In this document: positions 20,089-28,343 of the stretch, piece by piece
How the letters are laid out: each line of letters opens with the position of its first letter
Position numbering within the stretch: position 1 is the first letter of the stretch
From: an uncultured Clostridia bacterium
GTDB lineage: Bacteria > Bacillota > Clostridia > TANB77 > CAG-508
DNA: 64,000 nucleotides
NCBI GenBank assembly: GCA_947628085.1
Contig: CANQYM010000005.1
Span: 67,919 to 131,918 of the forward strand
Direction of reading: 5' to 3'
Translations under genes and position numbers: made by a program
Notes under the pieces: model-generated
What the model saw: only the letters and a program-made list of their open reading frames with translations
The model's database searches: none
What the model was told of the DNA's origin: nothing

Positions 20089-20106
20089 ATAAAGAGAGGG
20101 ATTTTT

Positions 20107-21684
20107 ATGAACTTAGAAGAAAGCGATTTGTATAGAGAAAAACTGGAAAAAAATACAAGAAATAGAAAAGGAGTTATGCTTTCTATAGTATTATGTGCAC
20201 TTTTGATAGTTGGGTTAGTTGCAATGATTGCAATTCTACAATATCAAGATTCAATAACAGATAAAATTTTTGTAGACAACACTCAACAACAAGGATTTCC
20301 AGATGATTTTTATGAAGAAATTGAAGGCACAATATATTTAAATGTTAATGAATTAGCCACTCTATTAAAATATACATATAATCAGGGTGAATATAATAAA
20401 TTTAATGAAAACAATGATAGTTGCTATTTAAAAAATGATTTAGAAATAGTTGCAATGTCAGTTGATTCAAATAAATATCAAAAATATATTGAAGCATCAA
20501 ATCAAAAAGTTACTATTGCAGATATATCTGTAAGTGTAAAAAATAAAAATGGTTATTGTGAAAACTTTGATTTAGTAAAACCATTAAAGTTTATTGATGG
20601 AAAAATATATGTTTCAAAAGAAGATGCTGCAGAAATGTTTAATTTAAGAATTGATTGGAAACAATATAGATATAGATTCTATACTTTAGATTATGTAGTT
20701 AGACAAGTCAAAACTTCTATTGCACAACTTGGATATACACAAATAAGTGGATACTATGAAAACTTAAAATCAGTTTTATATAATTTTGTTGTAGTATCAA
20801 AAGGAACAGAAGGCTCAAAGGGTAATTTATATGGCGTAATTTCTTTAAATGAAAATGGTAGAGAAGTAATAGGCGTAAAATATAATGATATAAAATTTGT
20901 TCAAAATGTAAAAGAATTTTATGTAACAGCATCAAATGGAACAATGGGTATATTAAATTCAGAAGGTGGAACAATAATTGCTCCGTCAGAATTTGAAAAT
21001 ATTTCTTTATTAGACGATGAAAAACAACTTTATTTAGTAGAAAAAGATGGCGAATATGGAGTTGTAAATAGAAATGGAAAAACTCTTATTCATGCAGAAA
21101 ATGACAAAATAGGTTTTGATGTTTCTGATTTTGAAATAGATAATATAGAAAATTCTTCATTACTTTTTGGACAAGTTATACCAGTTCAAAAAGATGATCA
21201 ATATGGATTATATAATGCAGAAGGAGATTTAATATTACCAATTACAATTGATGATTTGGGATATAAAACTGGTTCAAGAGAAACTACATCAGGACATGAG
21301 GAAAGTGTTCTTCTTATACCACCATCTGTTGGAATAAAAGGAATTGTTATAAACAAGGATGATGCATACGGAATATTTGATATAACTGCAGAAAGAATAG
21401 TATTACCTTGTGTTTGTACTAAAATATATGCAATTACAAAATCAGGAGAAACAACATATTATATGGAACATGATGGACAGTCAAGACCTTTAAGAGATTT
21501 CTTAGAAGAACAAAATCTTATAAATATAGATGAAAACGAAGAGAAGGAAGAAAAAAATAGCAATAGTGAAATTGAAACAACTTCTAATGAAAATAAAATT
21601 TCAAATACAACTGATGATAAAAATTCTTCTACAAATACTGAAAATACAACTAATAAAGTTTCAAACTCAAATACATCAAATTAA
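20107..21684 (+). CDS. WG-repeat protein with N-terminal anchor
   Basis: A 525-residue exported protein, probably attached to the membrane by one helix (about residues 21-44). Residues about 70-190 resemble the stalk or copper-amine-oxidase-N-like domain of cell-surface proteins (IYLNVNELATLLKYTY, KPLKFIDGKIYVSKEDAAEMF). At least five WG-type repeats follow: LYGVISLNENGREVIG, GTMGILNSEGG, EYGVVNRNGKTL, QYGLYNAEGDLILP and AYGIFDITAERIVLP. The last 60 residues are low-complexity S, N, T and E. WG repeats are thought to bind ligands or partners, and no enzyme activity is implied. It begins 18 bases after tgt, where yajC is commonly found. Confidence 0.8.
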   Translation: MNLEESDLYREKLEKNTRNRKGVMLSIVLCALLIVGLVAMIAILQYQDSITDKIFVDNTQQQGFPDDFYEEIEGTIYLNVNELATLLKYTYNQGEYNKFNENNDSCYLKNDLEIVAMSVDSNKYQKYIEASNQKVTIADISVSVKNKNGYCENFDLVKPLKFIDGKIYVSKEDAAEMFNLRIDWKQYRYRFYTLDYVVRQVKTSIAQLGYTQISGYYENLKSVLYNFVVVSKGTEGSKGNLYGVISLNENGREVIGVKYNDIKFVQNVKEFYVTASNGTMGILNSEGGTIIAPSEFENISLLDDEKQLYLVEKDGEYGVVNRNGKTLIHAENDKIGFDVSDFEIDNIENSSLLFGQVIPVQKDDQYGLYNAEGDLILPITIDDLGYKTGSRETTSGHEESVLLIPPSVGIKGIVINKDDAYGIFDITAERIVLPCVCTKIYAITKSGETTYYMEHDGQSRPLRDFLEEQNLINIDENEEKEEKNSNSEIETTSNENKISNTTDDKNSSTNTENTTNKVSNSNTSN

Positions 21685-21712
21685 TAGAAAAGATATATTA
21701 AATAGTTATAAA

Positions 21713-21751
21713 AAATGCTTCTATAAATATAATTTTATAGAAGTATTTTTT
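21713..21751 (+). terminator. Terminator after the tgt/WG operon
   Basis: ATGCTTCTATAAA pairs with TTTATAGAAGTAT, followed by TTTTTT. It separates the queA-tgt unit from the next palindrome. Confidence 0.85.
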
Positions 21752-21800
21752 CGCTTAAAAATATACTTTTGCTTAAAATAAGTTTTACTTAGAAATAAGC

Positions 21801-21991
21801 TTTATTAGCTATATAATATAACTTCATTTTCGCTATCTTGTTCAAGCTAATTTTCGTAGAATTGCTAAATACATTTTACGGCACCCTTCCACAAGTTTGT
21901 GAACTCTTTCCGTAAAATATATTAAGCAATTCTAACTCAATTACTTTCAAAAGCGATAGCTGCAATTCAGTTATATTATATAGTTAATAAA
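21801..21991. repeat. Long palindrome 4 (about 80-bp imperfect arms)
   Basis: The outer stem pairs TTTATTAGCTATATAATATAAC region (21801-21822) with 21970-21991; the inner stem pairs AGAATTGCTAAATA and CATTTTACGG (21858-21881) with 21910-21933. A middle section pairs more loosely (CGCTATC with GCGATAGC). The apex CACCCTTCCACAAGTTTGTG contains the small hairpin CACAAGTTTGTG. TTCAAGCTAATTTT near the left inner arm echoes palindrome 1. The 339-base gap 21685-22023 holds this element and the terminator only. It ends about 30 bases before the next start codon. Confidence 0.82.
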
Positions 21992-22023
21992 AATTAAATT
22001 AAAAAATTTTTTAGGAGGATTTT

Positions 22024-22377
22024 ATGAAATATTTTTTTAGAGAAACTTTTTTATCAATTCTAATTTCAGTAGCTTTAATTTTTATCTTATCAATTTTGCT
22101 TAGCGAAACTTCTTTAAGTGAAACTGTAATTGTTCCAGCAACAATTGGCATTGTAAGTTTTTCGCTTTTAGTTTGTGGATTTAGGATTTCAAGAATAAAA
22201 AAAGAAAAAGGAATTTTATATGGAAGTATGTTAGGGCTAATATATATGATTATTCTATATTTGATATCAAGCTTAATAAACTTAAAATTCAATTTAAATA
22301 TTAATTCAATAATAATGATAGCGCTTGGAATATTGGGAGGAGCAATTGGTGGAATAATAGGTGTAAATTTTAAATAA
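22024..22377 (+). CDS. TIGR04086 family membrane protein
   Basis: A 117-residue protein with four hydrophobic helices (about residues 8-27, 37-55, 63-84 and 95-116). The pattern of two N-terminal helices, the loop GFRISRIKKEKGILYGSMLG (a conserved family stretch), an aromatic YLISSL, and a glycine-rich last helix GILGGAIGGIIGVN matches this clostridial family of unknown function, usually encoded between yajC and the SCIFF peptide genes upstream of secDF. Its position here, two genes before secD, supports the call. TAGGAGGA precedes the ATG. Confidence 0.75.
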   Translation: MKYFFRETFLSILISVALIFILSILLSETSLSETVIVPATIGIVSFSLLVCGFRISRIKKEKGILYGSMLGLIYMIILYLISSLINLKFNLNINSIIMIALGILGGAIGGIIGVNFK

Positions 22378-22477
22378 ATATTTTATTTAAAACAGTTGAT
22401 ATTTTTAAAAATTTAATATACAATTTACAAGAATAATGATTTAAGAATTTACATAAGACAAAATCAAAGGAGGATAT

Positions 22478-23137
22478 ATGGTAACTTTTGAGGATGTTGT
22501 TAATAATGTAGAAGTAAAAGAACTGATAAAAAATGCTCAAAAACAACTAGATGTTTTAGGATATACAGAACATTCTAATAGACATGTATCTGTAGTTGCT
22601 GAAAGAGCAGGAAACGTACTTAGAACTCTAGGATATGATGAACATAGAATAGAACTTGCAAGGATTGCTGGTTATATGCATGATATTGGTAATTCTGTAA
22701 ACAGAGTAGATCATGCACATACTGGAGCGATTCTTGCTTATAATATTTTAAAAGATATGCATATGGAAGCTTCTGATAGAACTGAAATTATGATGGCAAT
22801 TGGAAATCATGATGAATTAACTGGTACAGCAGTTAGTGACATATCGGCTGCACTTATTTTGGCAGATAAATCTGATGCACATAGAAGCAGGGTTTCAAAA
22901 AAAGATAGAAGCTTATTCGATAAACATGATGAGGTAAATTATGCAGTTACAAATTCAGAACTTAAAATTGATGTTGAAGAAAGAAAAGCAATATTAAATT
23001 TAACAATAGATACAAAAATTTGTCCAGTTATAGATTATTTTGAAATATTTATGGATAGAACAAAAATGAGTAAAAGAGCAGCAAAATATTTAGGTTTATG
23101 GTTTGAATTAATTATAAATGATACAAACTTATTATAG
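22478..23137 (+). CDS. HD-domain phosphohydrolase
   Basis: A 219-residue HD-family protein. HSNRHVSVVAERAG gives the first His, AGYMHDIGN the HD pair and DHAHTGA and GNHDELTG further metal ligands, so the metal site is intact. The family hydrolyses phosphate esters, often nucleotides; the substrate here is unknown. HD proteins of this type are common just upstream of secD in Clostridia. The ribosome site is AAAGGAGGA, and secD follows after 12 bases. Confidence 0.85.
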   Translation: MVTFEDVVNNVEVKELIKNAQKQLDVLGYTEHSNRHVSVVAERAGNVLRTLGYDEHRIELARIAGYMHDIGNSVNRVDHAHTGAILAYNILKDMHMEASDRTEIMMAIGNHDELTGTAVSDISAALILADKSDAHRSRVSKKDRSLFDKHDEVNYAVTNSELKIDVEERKAILNLTIDTKICPVIDYFEIFMDRTKMSKRAAKYLGLWFELIINDTNLL

Positions 23138-23149
23138 GAGGTAGTAACT

Positions 23150-24577
23150 TTGGAAAAGAAATTAAAAACAGTAAAAACAATAACAATACTATTAGGTGCA
23201 GTGTTAATAGCAGTAGTAGCTTTTGTTGGACTATATGTTAAGGAGTATGGAATTTGGAGAAATATATTACCAGATTTTAATCTAGGAATGGAACTAGATG
23301 GAAAAAGAGAATTACATTATGTATTAGATAACTCAGAAGAAGAAAAAGAAGTATATGTGGATGCAGATGGAAATTATGCAGGAGAAGTAAAAGAAGAAAC
23401 TACTTCAAGTACACAAATTTCTTTAGACACTAATGAGCAATCAGCAGAAAATACTGAAGAACCTGAAGAAGATAAAACAGATGTAGAAGGTTATACTAAA
23501 GAAACAAGAACAATAAAAACAAATGAAGATTCTAGTATAACAAAAGAAAACTTTGAAAAAGCAAAAAAAATAATTCAAGCTAGATTAGAGAAAATGGATG
23601 TATATGAATATAATATAAGATTAGATACAATTACTGGAGAAATAATTATAGAATTGCCAGATAATGAAAATTTATCACTTGAACAAGCTATGATTTCTAC
23701 AGTTGGAAAAATCGAAATTATAGACTACCAAAATGGATTAATATTAATGGATGATTCAAATCTAAAAAATGCTAAAATGTTAGCTTCAAATAATAATAAT
23801 TCATATCAAGCATATTTGCAATTAACTTTTGAAAAAGAAGGAAGAGATAAATTAAAAGATATTAGCAATAAATATCAAACTACTACAGCAGAAGAAGGAA
23901 CAGAAACAACAAATTATATTTCTATAAAAGTGGACGACCAAGTTATTAGTACAACTTATTTCGGAGAAGAACTAGCAACAGGTGTGTTACAAATTCCTAT
24001 GGGAGAAGCAACAGAAGACTTTAATGAATATAAAGAAATTGCTCAAAGTGTATCAATGATAGTAGATATTTTAAATGAAGATGCTTTGCCACTAACATAC
24101 ACATTAAGCTCAGATAATCGTATTAATTCTGTTATAACAGATGATGTAAAAGTAATAGTAGAAATAGTAGCCATAGTTCTTATAGCAGTTGTAAGTTTAT
24201 ATTTAATAATTAGATTTAAATTAGAAGGTTTAAAAGCAGCTATATTAACATTAGGATATTTAGGATTATTTAATATTATATTAAGATATACTAATGTTGC
24301 TATAACAATAAATGCATTAATAGCTACTATAGCTGTAGTAATTATAAATTATATTTTCGTTATAAAATATTTAAAAAGACTAAAAACCAACCAAATTAAA
24401 AAAATTGCTTTATTAGAAACTATGAAAAAAATGTATTTAGCAATTATACCTATTTGCATAATTTCTATAATATTTACATTTATGTCTAGTATAGTTATAA
24501 GTAGCATAGGAATGATTTTATTCTGGGGATTATTCCTTCAAGCATTATACAATTATGTGTTTATTATAAATGTTTAG
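23150..24577 (+). CDS. secD: SecD-like protein translocase subunit, divergent
   Basis: SecD, with SecF, uses the proton gradient to pull exported proteins through the SecYEG channel. This 475-residue protein has the SecD plan: one N-terminal helix (about 10-29), FNLGMELDGKRELHYVL (compare LGLDLxGG), a large outside part with a K/E/T-rich insert, a second conserved strand region (ENFEKAKKIIQARLEKMDVYEY in two blocks), then about five helices from residue 340. The usual motif in the fourth helix, GMAVDANVLIxER, is replaced by TIAVVIINYIFVIKYLKR, so the acidic residue is absent. The start is TTG, with AGGAGG eight bases upstream. Probable but divergent SecD. Confidence 0.75.
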   Translation: MEKKLKTVKTITILLGAVLIAVVAFVGLYVKEYGIWRNILPDFNLGMELDGKRELHYVLDNSEEEKEVYVDADGNYAGEVKEETTSSTQISLDTNEQSAENTEEPEEDKTDVEGYTKETRTIKTNEDSSITKENFEKAKKIIQARLEKMDVYEYNIRLDTITGEIIIELPDNENLSLEQAMISTVGKIEIIDYQNGLILMDDSNLKNAKMLASNNNNSYQAYLQLTFEKEGRDKLKDISNKYQTTTAEEGTETTNYISIKVDDQVISTTYFGEELATGVLQIPMGEATEDFNEYKEIAQSVSMIVDILNEDALPLTYTLSSDNRINSVITDDVKVIVEIVAIVLIAVVSLYLIIRFKLEGLKAAILTLGYLGLFNIILRYTNVAITINALIATIAVVIINYIFVIKYLKRLKTNQIKKIALLETMKKMYLAIIPICIISIIFTFMSSIVISSIGMILFWGLFLQALYNYVFIINV

Positions 24578-24601
24578 AATAGTTATAAAAGGAGAAAAAC
24601 A

Positions 24602-25243
24602 ATGGAGTTAAATGGAAGCAAAAAAATAATTATATTAGGTTTAATTCTTTTAATAGTTGCAGGATTAGTTGTGGTGGCATTGAAAGGATTTAATGTATAT
24701 TTAATGTTAGAACAACACGAATCACTAAATATATTTATAGGAAATGAAACAAACATAAAAGAAATAAAAGATATCTGTAAAGAAGTTTTTGGAAAAAAAG
24801 CAGTAGTTGTAAGAAGTGTAGATTTCTTTAGAGATTCATTCAATATAAGTTCACAATCTATCACAGACGAGGAAAGAAATAATCTAGTAACTAAAATAAA
24901 TGAAAAATATGGAACAGAACTTGAAGCCGAAAATATTGAACGAATGAAAGTATCAAATGTAAGAATAAGAGATTTAATTAGACCATATATAAAACCTGTA
25001 ATTATTTCAGTAGTAGTAATTGTTGCATATTTAATTATTAGATTTAGAAAAATGGATACATTTGAACTATTAGGAAAACTATTTGCAATTATTGCTTTAA
25101 CAGAACTTGCATTAGCAAGCTTAATAGCAATAGTTAGAATACCAGTGTCACCTGTTATAGTAAACTTAATGACTGTTATTGCAGTAGTGGAATTAGTTCT
25201 ATATATAGCAAAAAAAGAAAAAGAATATGAAGAACTAGATTAA
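24602..25243 (+). CDS. secF: SecF-like subunit, short and divergent
   Basis: A 213-residue membrane protein, 24 bases after secD. An N-terminal helix (about 7-28) is followed by an outside domain of about 100 residues (NIFIGNETNIKEIKDICKE) and three further helices (about 135-153, 161-181 and 188-206). SecF normally has six helices and about 290-300 residues with GxxFTGGT and a conserved Asp/Arg pair; these motifs are not recognisable and two helices seem to be missing. Position directly after secD is the main reason for the call. It could instead be a lineage-specific accessory protein. The stop is followed by the rpsO promoter. Confidence 0.6.
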   Translation: MELNGSKKIIILGLILLIVAGLVVVALKGFNVYLMLEQHESLNIFIGNETNIKEIKDICKEVFGKKAVVVRSVDFFRDSFNISSQSITDEERNNLVTKINEKYGTELEAENIERMKVSNVRIRDLIRPYIKPVIISVVVIVAYLIIRFRKMDTFELLGKLFAIIALTELALASLIAIVRIPVSPVIVNLMTVIAVVELVLYIAKKEKEYEELD

Positions 25244-25256
25244 TTTTTTAAAGTAC

Positions 25257-25285
25257 TTGATTTTTTCTAAAAAATATTGTACAAT
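25257..25285 (+). promoter_or_regulatory. Candidate promoter for rpsO
   Basis: TTGATT, 17 bases, TACAAT. The leader to the rpsO ATG would be about 90 nt, long enough for S15 autoregulation, but I see no convincing known fold in it. Confidence 0.6.
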
Positions 25286-25380
25286 AGCTATGTTAAAAAA
25301 GTACCACAAACTTAGTTTAAAGGAAAAACCTACTTCATACTCAGTTTATGGCAAATAAAATAAATAGGAGGATAAAGATT

Positions 25381-25644
25381 ATGACTAAAGAAAGAAAACA
25401 AGAAATTATTAATACTTATAAGAGAGAAGAGAATGACACTGGATCTCCAGAAGTACAAATTGCTCTTTTAACAGAAAGAATATCAGAACTAACAGAACAT
25501 TTAAAAGTTCATCAAAAAGATAATCACTCTAGAAGAGGATTATTAAAAATGATCGGTAAAAGAAGAAATTTATTAAACTATTTAGCTAAGAAAGATGTTA
25601 ACAGATATAGAGAAATAGTTAAAAAATTAAACTTAAGAAAATAA
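25381..25644 (+). CDS. rpsO: 30S ribosomal protein S15
   Basis: An 87-residue S15, which binds 16S rRNA early in small-subunit assembly. [53 protein letters not shown] and [12 protein letters not shown] are all typical. The start is ATG 25381, with TAGGAGGA upstream; an in-frame ATG at 25348 would add 11 residues that the family lacks and has no ribosome site. A terminator and then pnp follow, the usual bacterial rpsO-pnp order. Confidence 0.97.
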   Translation: MTKERKQEIINTYKREENDTGSPEVQIALLTERISELTEHLKVHQKDNHSRRGLLKMIGKRRNLLNYLAKKDVNRYREIVKKLNLRK

Positions 25645-25649
25645 TTAAA

Positions 25650-25677
25650 AGCTCGGATTTGTTCCGAGTTTTTTTAT
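25650..25677 (+). terminator. Terminator between rpsO and pnp
   Basis: CTCGGA (25652) and TCCGAG (25663) around a five-base loop, followed by TTTTTTTA. Confidence 0.85.
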
Positions 25678-25752
25678 TTTGAAGTAAAAAATTATAATAA
25701 TAATTAAAAAATATACAAATGCAAATGATAGAACTTAGAAATAAATATTATC

Positions 25753-25781
25753 TTGATTTTTTTATGTTAATATAGTAAAAT
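25753..25781 (+). promoter_or_regulatory. Candidate promoter for pnp
   Basis: TTGATT, 17 bases, TAAAAT. Transcription would start near 25788, so the long hairpin at 25792 would form the very 5' end of the mRNA. Confidence 0.6.
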
Positions 25782-25791
25782 ACTTATGGTT

Positions 25792-25877
25792 ATTTATTTG
25801 AAAGAGTAGCTTGTACAATGTATTATTTTATTATTTGTGAGAAATACTATATTGTAGAGGTTACATTTCAAATAAAT
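25792..25877 (+). promoter_or_regulatory. Long 5' leader hairpin of pnp mRNA
   Basis: ATTTATTTGAAA (25792) is the exact reverse complement of TTTCAAATAAAT (25866-25877). Inside it TACAATGTATTATTT pairs with AAATACTATATTGTA with two mismatches. The whole leader thus folds into one long interrupted stem that ends about 14 bases before the ribosome site AGGAGG. In E. coli, PNPase represses its own synthesis through a leader stem cut by RNase III; the shape here suggests a similar control. Pairing is seen in sequence; the control is inference. Confidence 0.7.
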
Positions 25878-25903
25878 AAAATTAATTTTAGGAGGAATGT
25901 AAA

Positions 25904-28012
25904 ATGTTTAAAACTTATAGTATGGAATTAGCAGGAAGAACTCTTACTATAGAAACAGGAAAAATGGCAGGACTTGCCAATGGAAGCGTACTTGTAAGAT
26001 ACGGAGAAACAACTGTACTTGTTAATGTTACAGCTTCAAAAGAACCAAAAGAAGGAATAGACTTTTTCCCACTTTCAGTAGATTATGAAGAAAGATTATA
26101 TGCTGTTGGAAAAATACCTGGAAGTTTTACAAAAAGAGAAGGAAAACCAACAGATAAAGCAATTTTAACAGCAAGAGCAATAGATAGACCAATTAGACCA
26201 TTATTTCCAAAAGATTTTAGAAATGATGTTGTTGTAAGCTGTTTAGTTTTATCAGTAGAGCAAGATTGTTCTCCAGAAGTTTGCAGTATGATAGGAACTT
26301 CTGCTGCACTTTCAATATCTGACATACCATTTGGAGGACCAACAGCAGCTGTTGCAGTTGGATATGTTAATGATCAAATAGTTATAAATCCTACTGAAGA
26401 ACAAAGAAAAAATAGTAGATTAACACTAACTGTTGCAGGAACTAAAGATAAAATAGCAATGATAGAAGCAGGTGCTGATGAAATACCAAACAAAACAATG
26501 CTAGAAGCAATTAAAACAGCACATGTAGAAATTAAAAAAGTATGTGAATTTATACAAGGAATAAAAGATGAAATAGGAAAACCAAAATTTGAATATACAT
26601 CTTTTGCTGTAAATGAAGAAGTTTATGAAGTAATAGCAAATGAATTTTCTGAAAGAATGAAACAAGATGTTCAAACACCAGATAAACCAGAAAGAGATGA
26701 AAAAATAGACAAGCTTTCAGAAGATGTTAAAAATTGGTACATTGAAAAATTTGGCGAAGAAAAAGCTGAAGAAGATAAAACAGCTATAGCAGATGCTATA
26801 TATAAATTAGAGAAGAAAACTGTTAGAAAACTAATATTAGAAGAAGGGAAAAGAGTTGATGGTAGAGGAATATACGATATAAGACCATTGTCTTGTGAAG
26901 TTGGATTAATTCCTAGAGTTCATGGTAGTAGCTTATTCAATAGAGGAAGAACACAAGTAATGTCAATAGTTACATTAGGAATGAAAAGTGAAGAGCAATT
27001 ATTAGATGGCCTAGATACAGAAGAATCAAAAAGATATATGCATCAATATAATTTCCCAGGATATAGTGTTGGAGAAGCAAAATCTTCTCGTGGACCTGGA
27101 AGAAGAGAAATTGGACATGGTGCGTTAGCTGAAAAAGCATTAGTTCCAGTACTTCCAAGTGTAGAAGAATTTCCTTATTCAATAAGAGTTGTATCTGAAA
27201 TTTTAAGCTCAAATGGTTCTACATCACAAGGAAGCATTTGTGCATCAACATTAGCATTAATGGATGCTGGTGTTCCAATAAAGAAACCAGTTGCAGGAAT
27301 TTCAACAGGATTAATTACAGATGAAAATGATCCAAGCAAATATGTTGTTATTACAGATATTCAAGGAATTGAAGATTTCTTTGGAGATATGGATTTTAAA
27401 GTTGGTGGAACAAAAGACGGAATAACAGCAATTCAAGTAGATATAAAAGTTGATGGATTAAGCTATGAAATTATAGAAGAAGCATTTGAAAGAACAGCAA
27501 AAGCAAGAGCATATATTTTAGATGAAATAATGCTTCCACAAATTTCTGAACCTAGAAAAGAAATTTCAAAATATGCTCCAAAAATTATTAATATGCAAAT
27601 TAATCCAGAAAAGATTAAAGATGTTATTGGTTCTGGAGGAAAAGTTATTAATAAAATTATTGAAGAAACAGGAGTTAAAATTGATATTGAGGAAGACGGA
27701 TCAGTATTTATTTATTCAGATGATATAGAAAAAGCAAGATCTGCTCAAAGTATCATAGAAGAAATAACAAGAGAAATTGAAGTTGATGGAATCTATACAG
27801 GAAAAGTTACAAGAATAGCTACATTTGGTGCATTTATAGATTTAGGCGGAGGAAAAGAAGGATTACTTCACATTTCTAAAATAGCAAAAGAAAGAATAAA
27901 TAAAGTAGAAGATGTCTTAAAACTTGGTGATGAAGTAACTGTTAAAGTTTACGAAATAGATGACCAAGGTAGAATTAATTTAACAAGAAAAGATTTATAT
28001 AGCGAAGAATAA
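25904..28012 (+). CDS. pnp: Polyribonucleotide nucleotidyltransferase (PNPase)
   Basis: PNPase degrades RNA 3' to 5' with phosphate and is a partner of RNase Y in mRNA turnover. Two RNase PH domains (about residues 10-225 and 300-540) flank a helical region. Typical sequence: VRYGETTVLVNVTAS, SVDYEERLYAVGKIPGS, RPIRPLFPKDF, then GRTQVMSIVTLG, YNFPGYSVGE and SSNGSTSQGSICAS. A KH domain follows (GSGGKVINKIIEETG, about 568-582) and an S1 domain (YTGKVTRIATFGAFIDLGGG). 702 residues, full length. It has its own promoter and a structured leader. Confidence 0.97.
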   Translation: MFKTYSMELAGRTLTIETGKMAGLANGSVLVRYGETTVLVNVTASKEPKEGIDFFPLSVDYEERLYAVGKIPGSFTKREGKPTDKAILTARAIDRPIRPLFPKDFRNDVVVSCLVLSVEQDCSPEVCSMIGTSAALSISDIPFGGPTAAVAVGYVNDQIVINPTEEQRKNSRLTLTVAGTKDKIAMIEAGADEIPNKTMLEAIKTAHVEIKKVCEFIQGIKDEIGKPKFEYTSFAVNEEVYEVIANEFSERMKQDVQTPDKPERDEKIDKLSEDVKNWYIEKFGEEKAEEDKTAIADAIYKLEKKTVRKLILEEGKRVDGRGIYDIRPLSCEVGLIPRVHGSSLFNRGRTQVMSIVTLGMKSEEQLLDGLDTEESKRYMHQYNFPGYSVGEAKSSRGPGRREIGHGALAEKALVPVLPSVEEFPYSIRVVSEILSSNGSTSQGSICASTLALMDAGVPIKKPVAGISTGLITDENDPSKYVVITDIQGIEDFFGDMDFKVGGTKDGITAIQVDIKVDGLSYEIIEEAFERTAKARAYILDEIMLPQISEPRKEISKYAPKIINMQINPEKIKDVIGSGGKVINKIIEETGVKIDIEEDGSVFIYSDDIEKARSAQSIIEEITREIEVDGIYTGKVTRIATFGAFIDLGGGKEGLLHISKIAKERINKVEDVLKLGDEVTVKVYEIDDQGRINLTRKDLYSEE

Positions 28013-28021
28013 AAAAATTTA

Positions 28022-28074
28022 AAAGAAGAAATTTATAATTTGAAGAATTACTTCAAAATAAATTTCTTTTTTTA
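28022..28074 (+). terminator. Terminator after pnp
   Basis: AGAAATTTAT and TTGAAG pair with CTTCAA and ATAAATTTCT, followed by a run of seven T. Confidence 0.85.
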
Positions 28075-28252
28075 GTCATTTTTTTACAATTAATGAAATA
28101 TAATACAAAAAACTAATAAAATAAAGCAATAAATAAACTTTAAAAATTTTACATATAATTGGATAATAAAATTCTTTTAAAAAAGTATAATAAAAGTATG
28201 AAAACCCTTGAAAATGTTGAATTTTAGAAATTATTAAATTTTATAAAAAAAC
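28075..28252. other. AT-rich gap between pnp and the GT2 gene
   Basis: The 331-base gap 28013-28343 holds the pnp terminator at its start and a promoter at its end. The middle section is almost pure A and T and I see no gene, hairpin or repeat in it. Confidence 0.6.
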
Positions 28253-28281
28253 TTGAAAATTTTTCCACAAAATGCTATAAT
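28253..28281 (+). promoter_or_regulatory. Candidate promoter for the GT2 gene
   Basis: TTGAAA, 17 bases, perfect TATAAT (28276). Confidence 0.7.
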
Positions 28282-28343
28282 AAAAAAGGTGTATAGATAT
28301 GGAAAAATCTATATAATACAAACGATTGGAAAAGAGGTTCAAA

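Noticed and set aside
25348..25380. Longer S15 starting at ATG 25348
   Set aside because: The extra 11 residues are not in the family and the ribosome site TAGGAGGA stands before ATG 25381.
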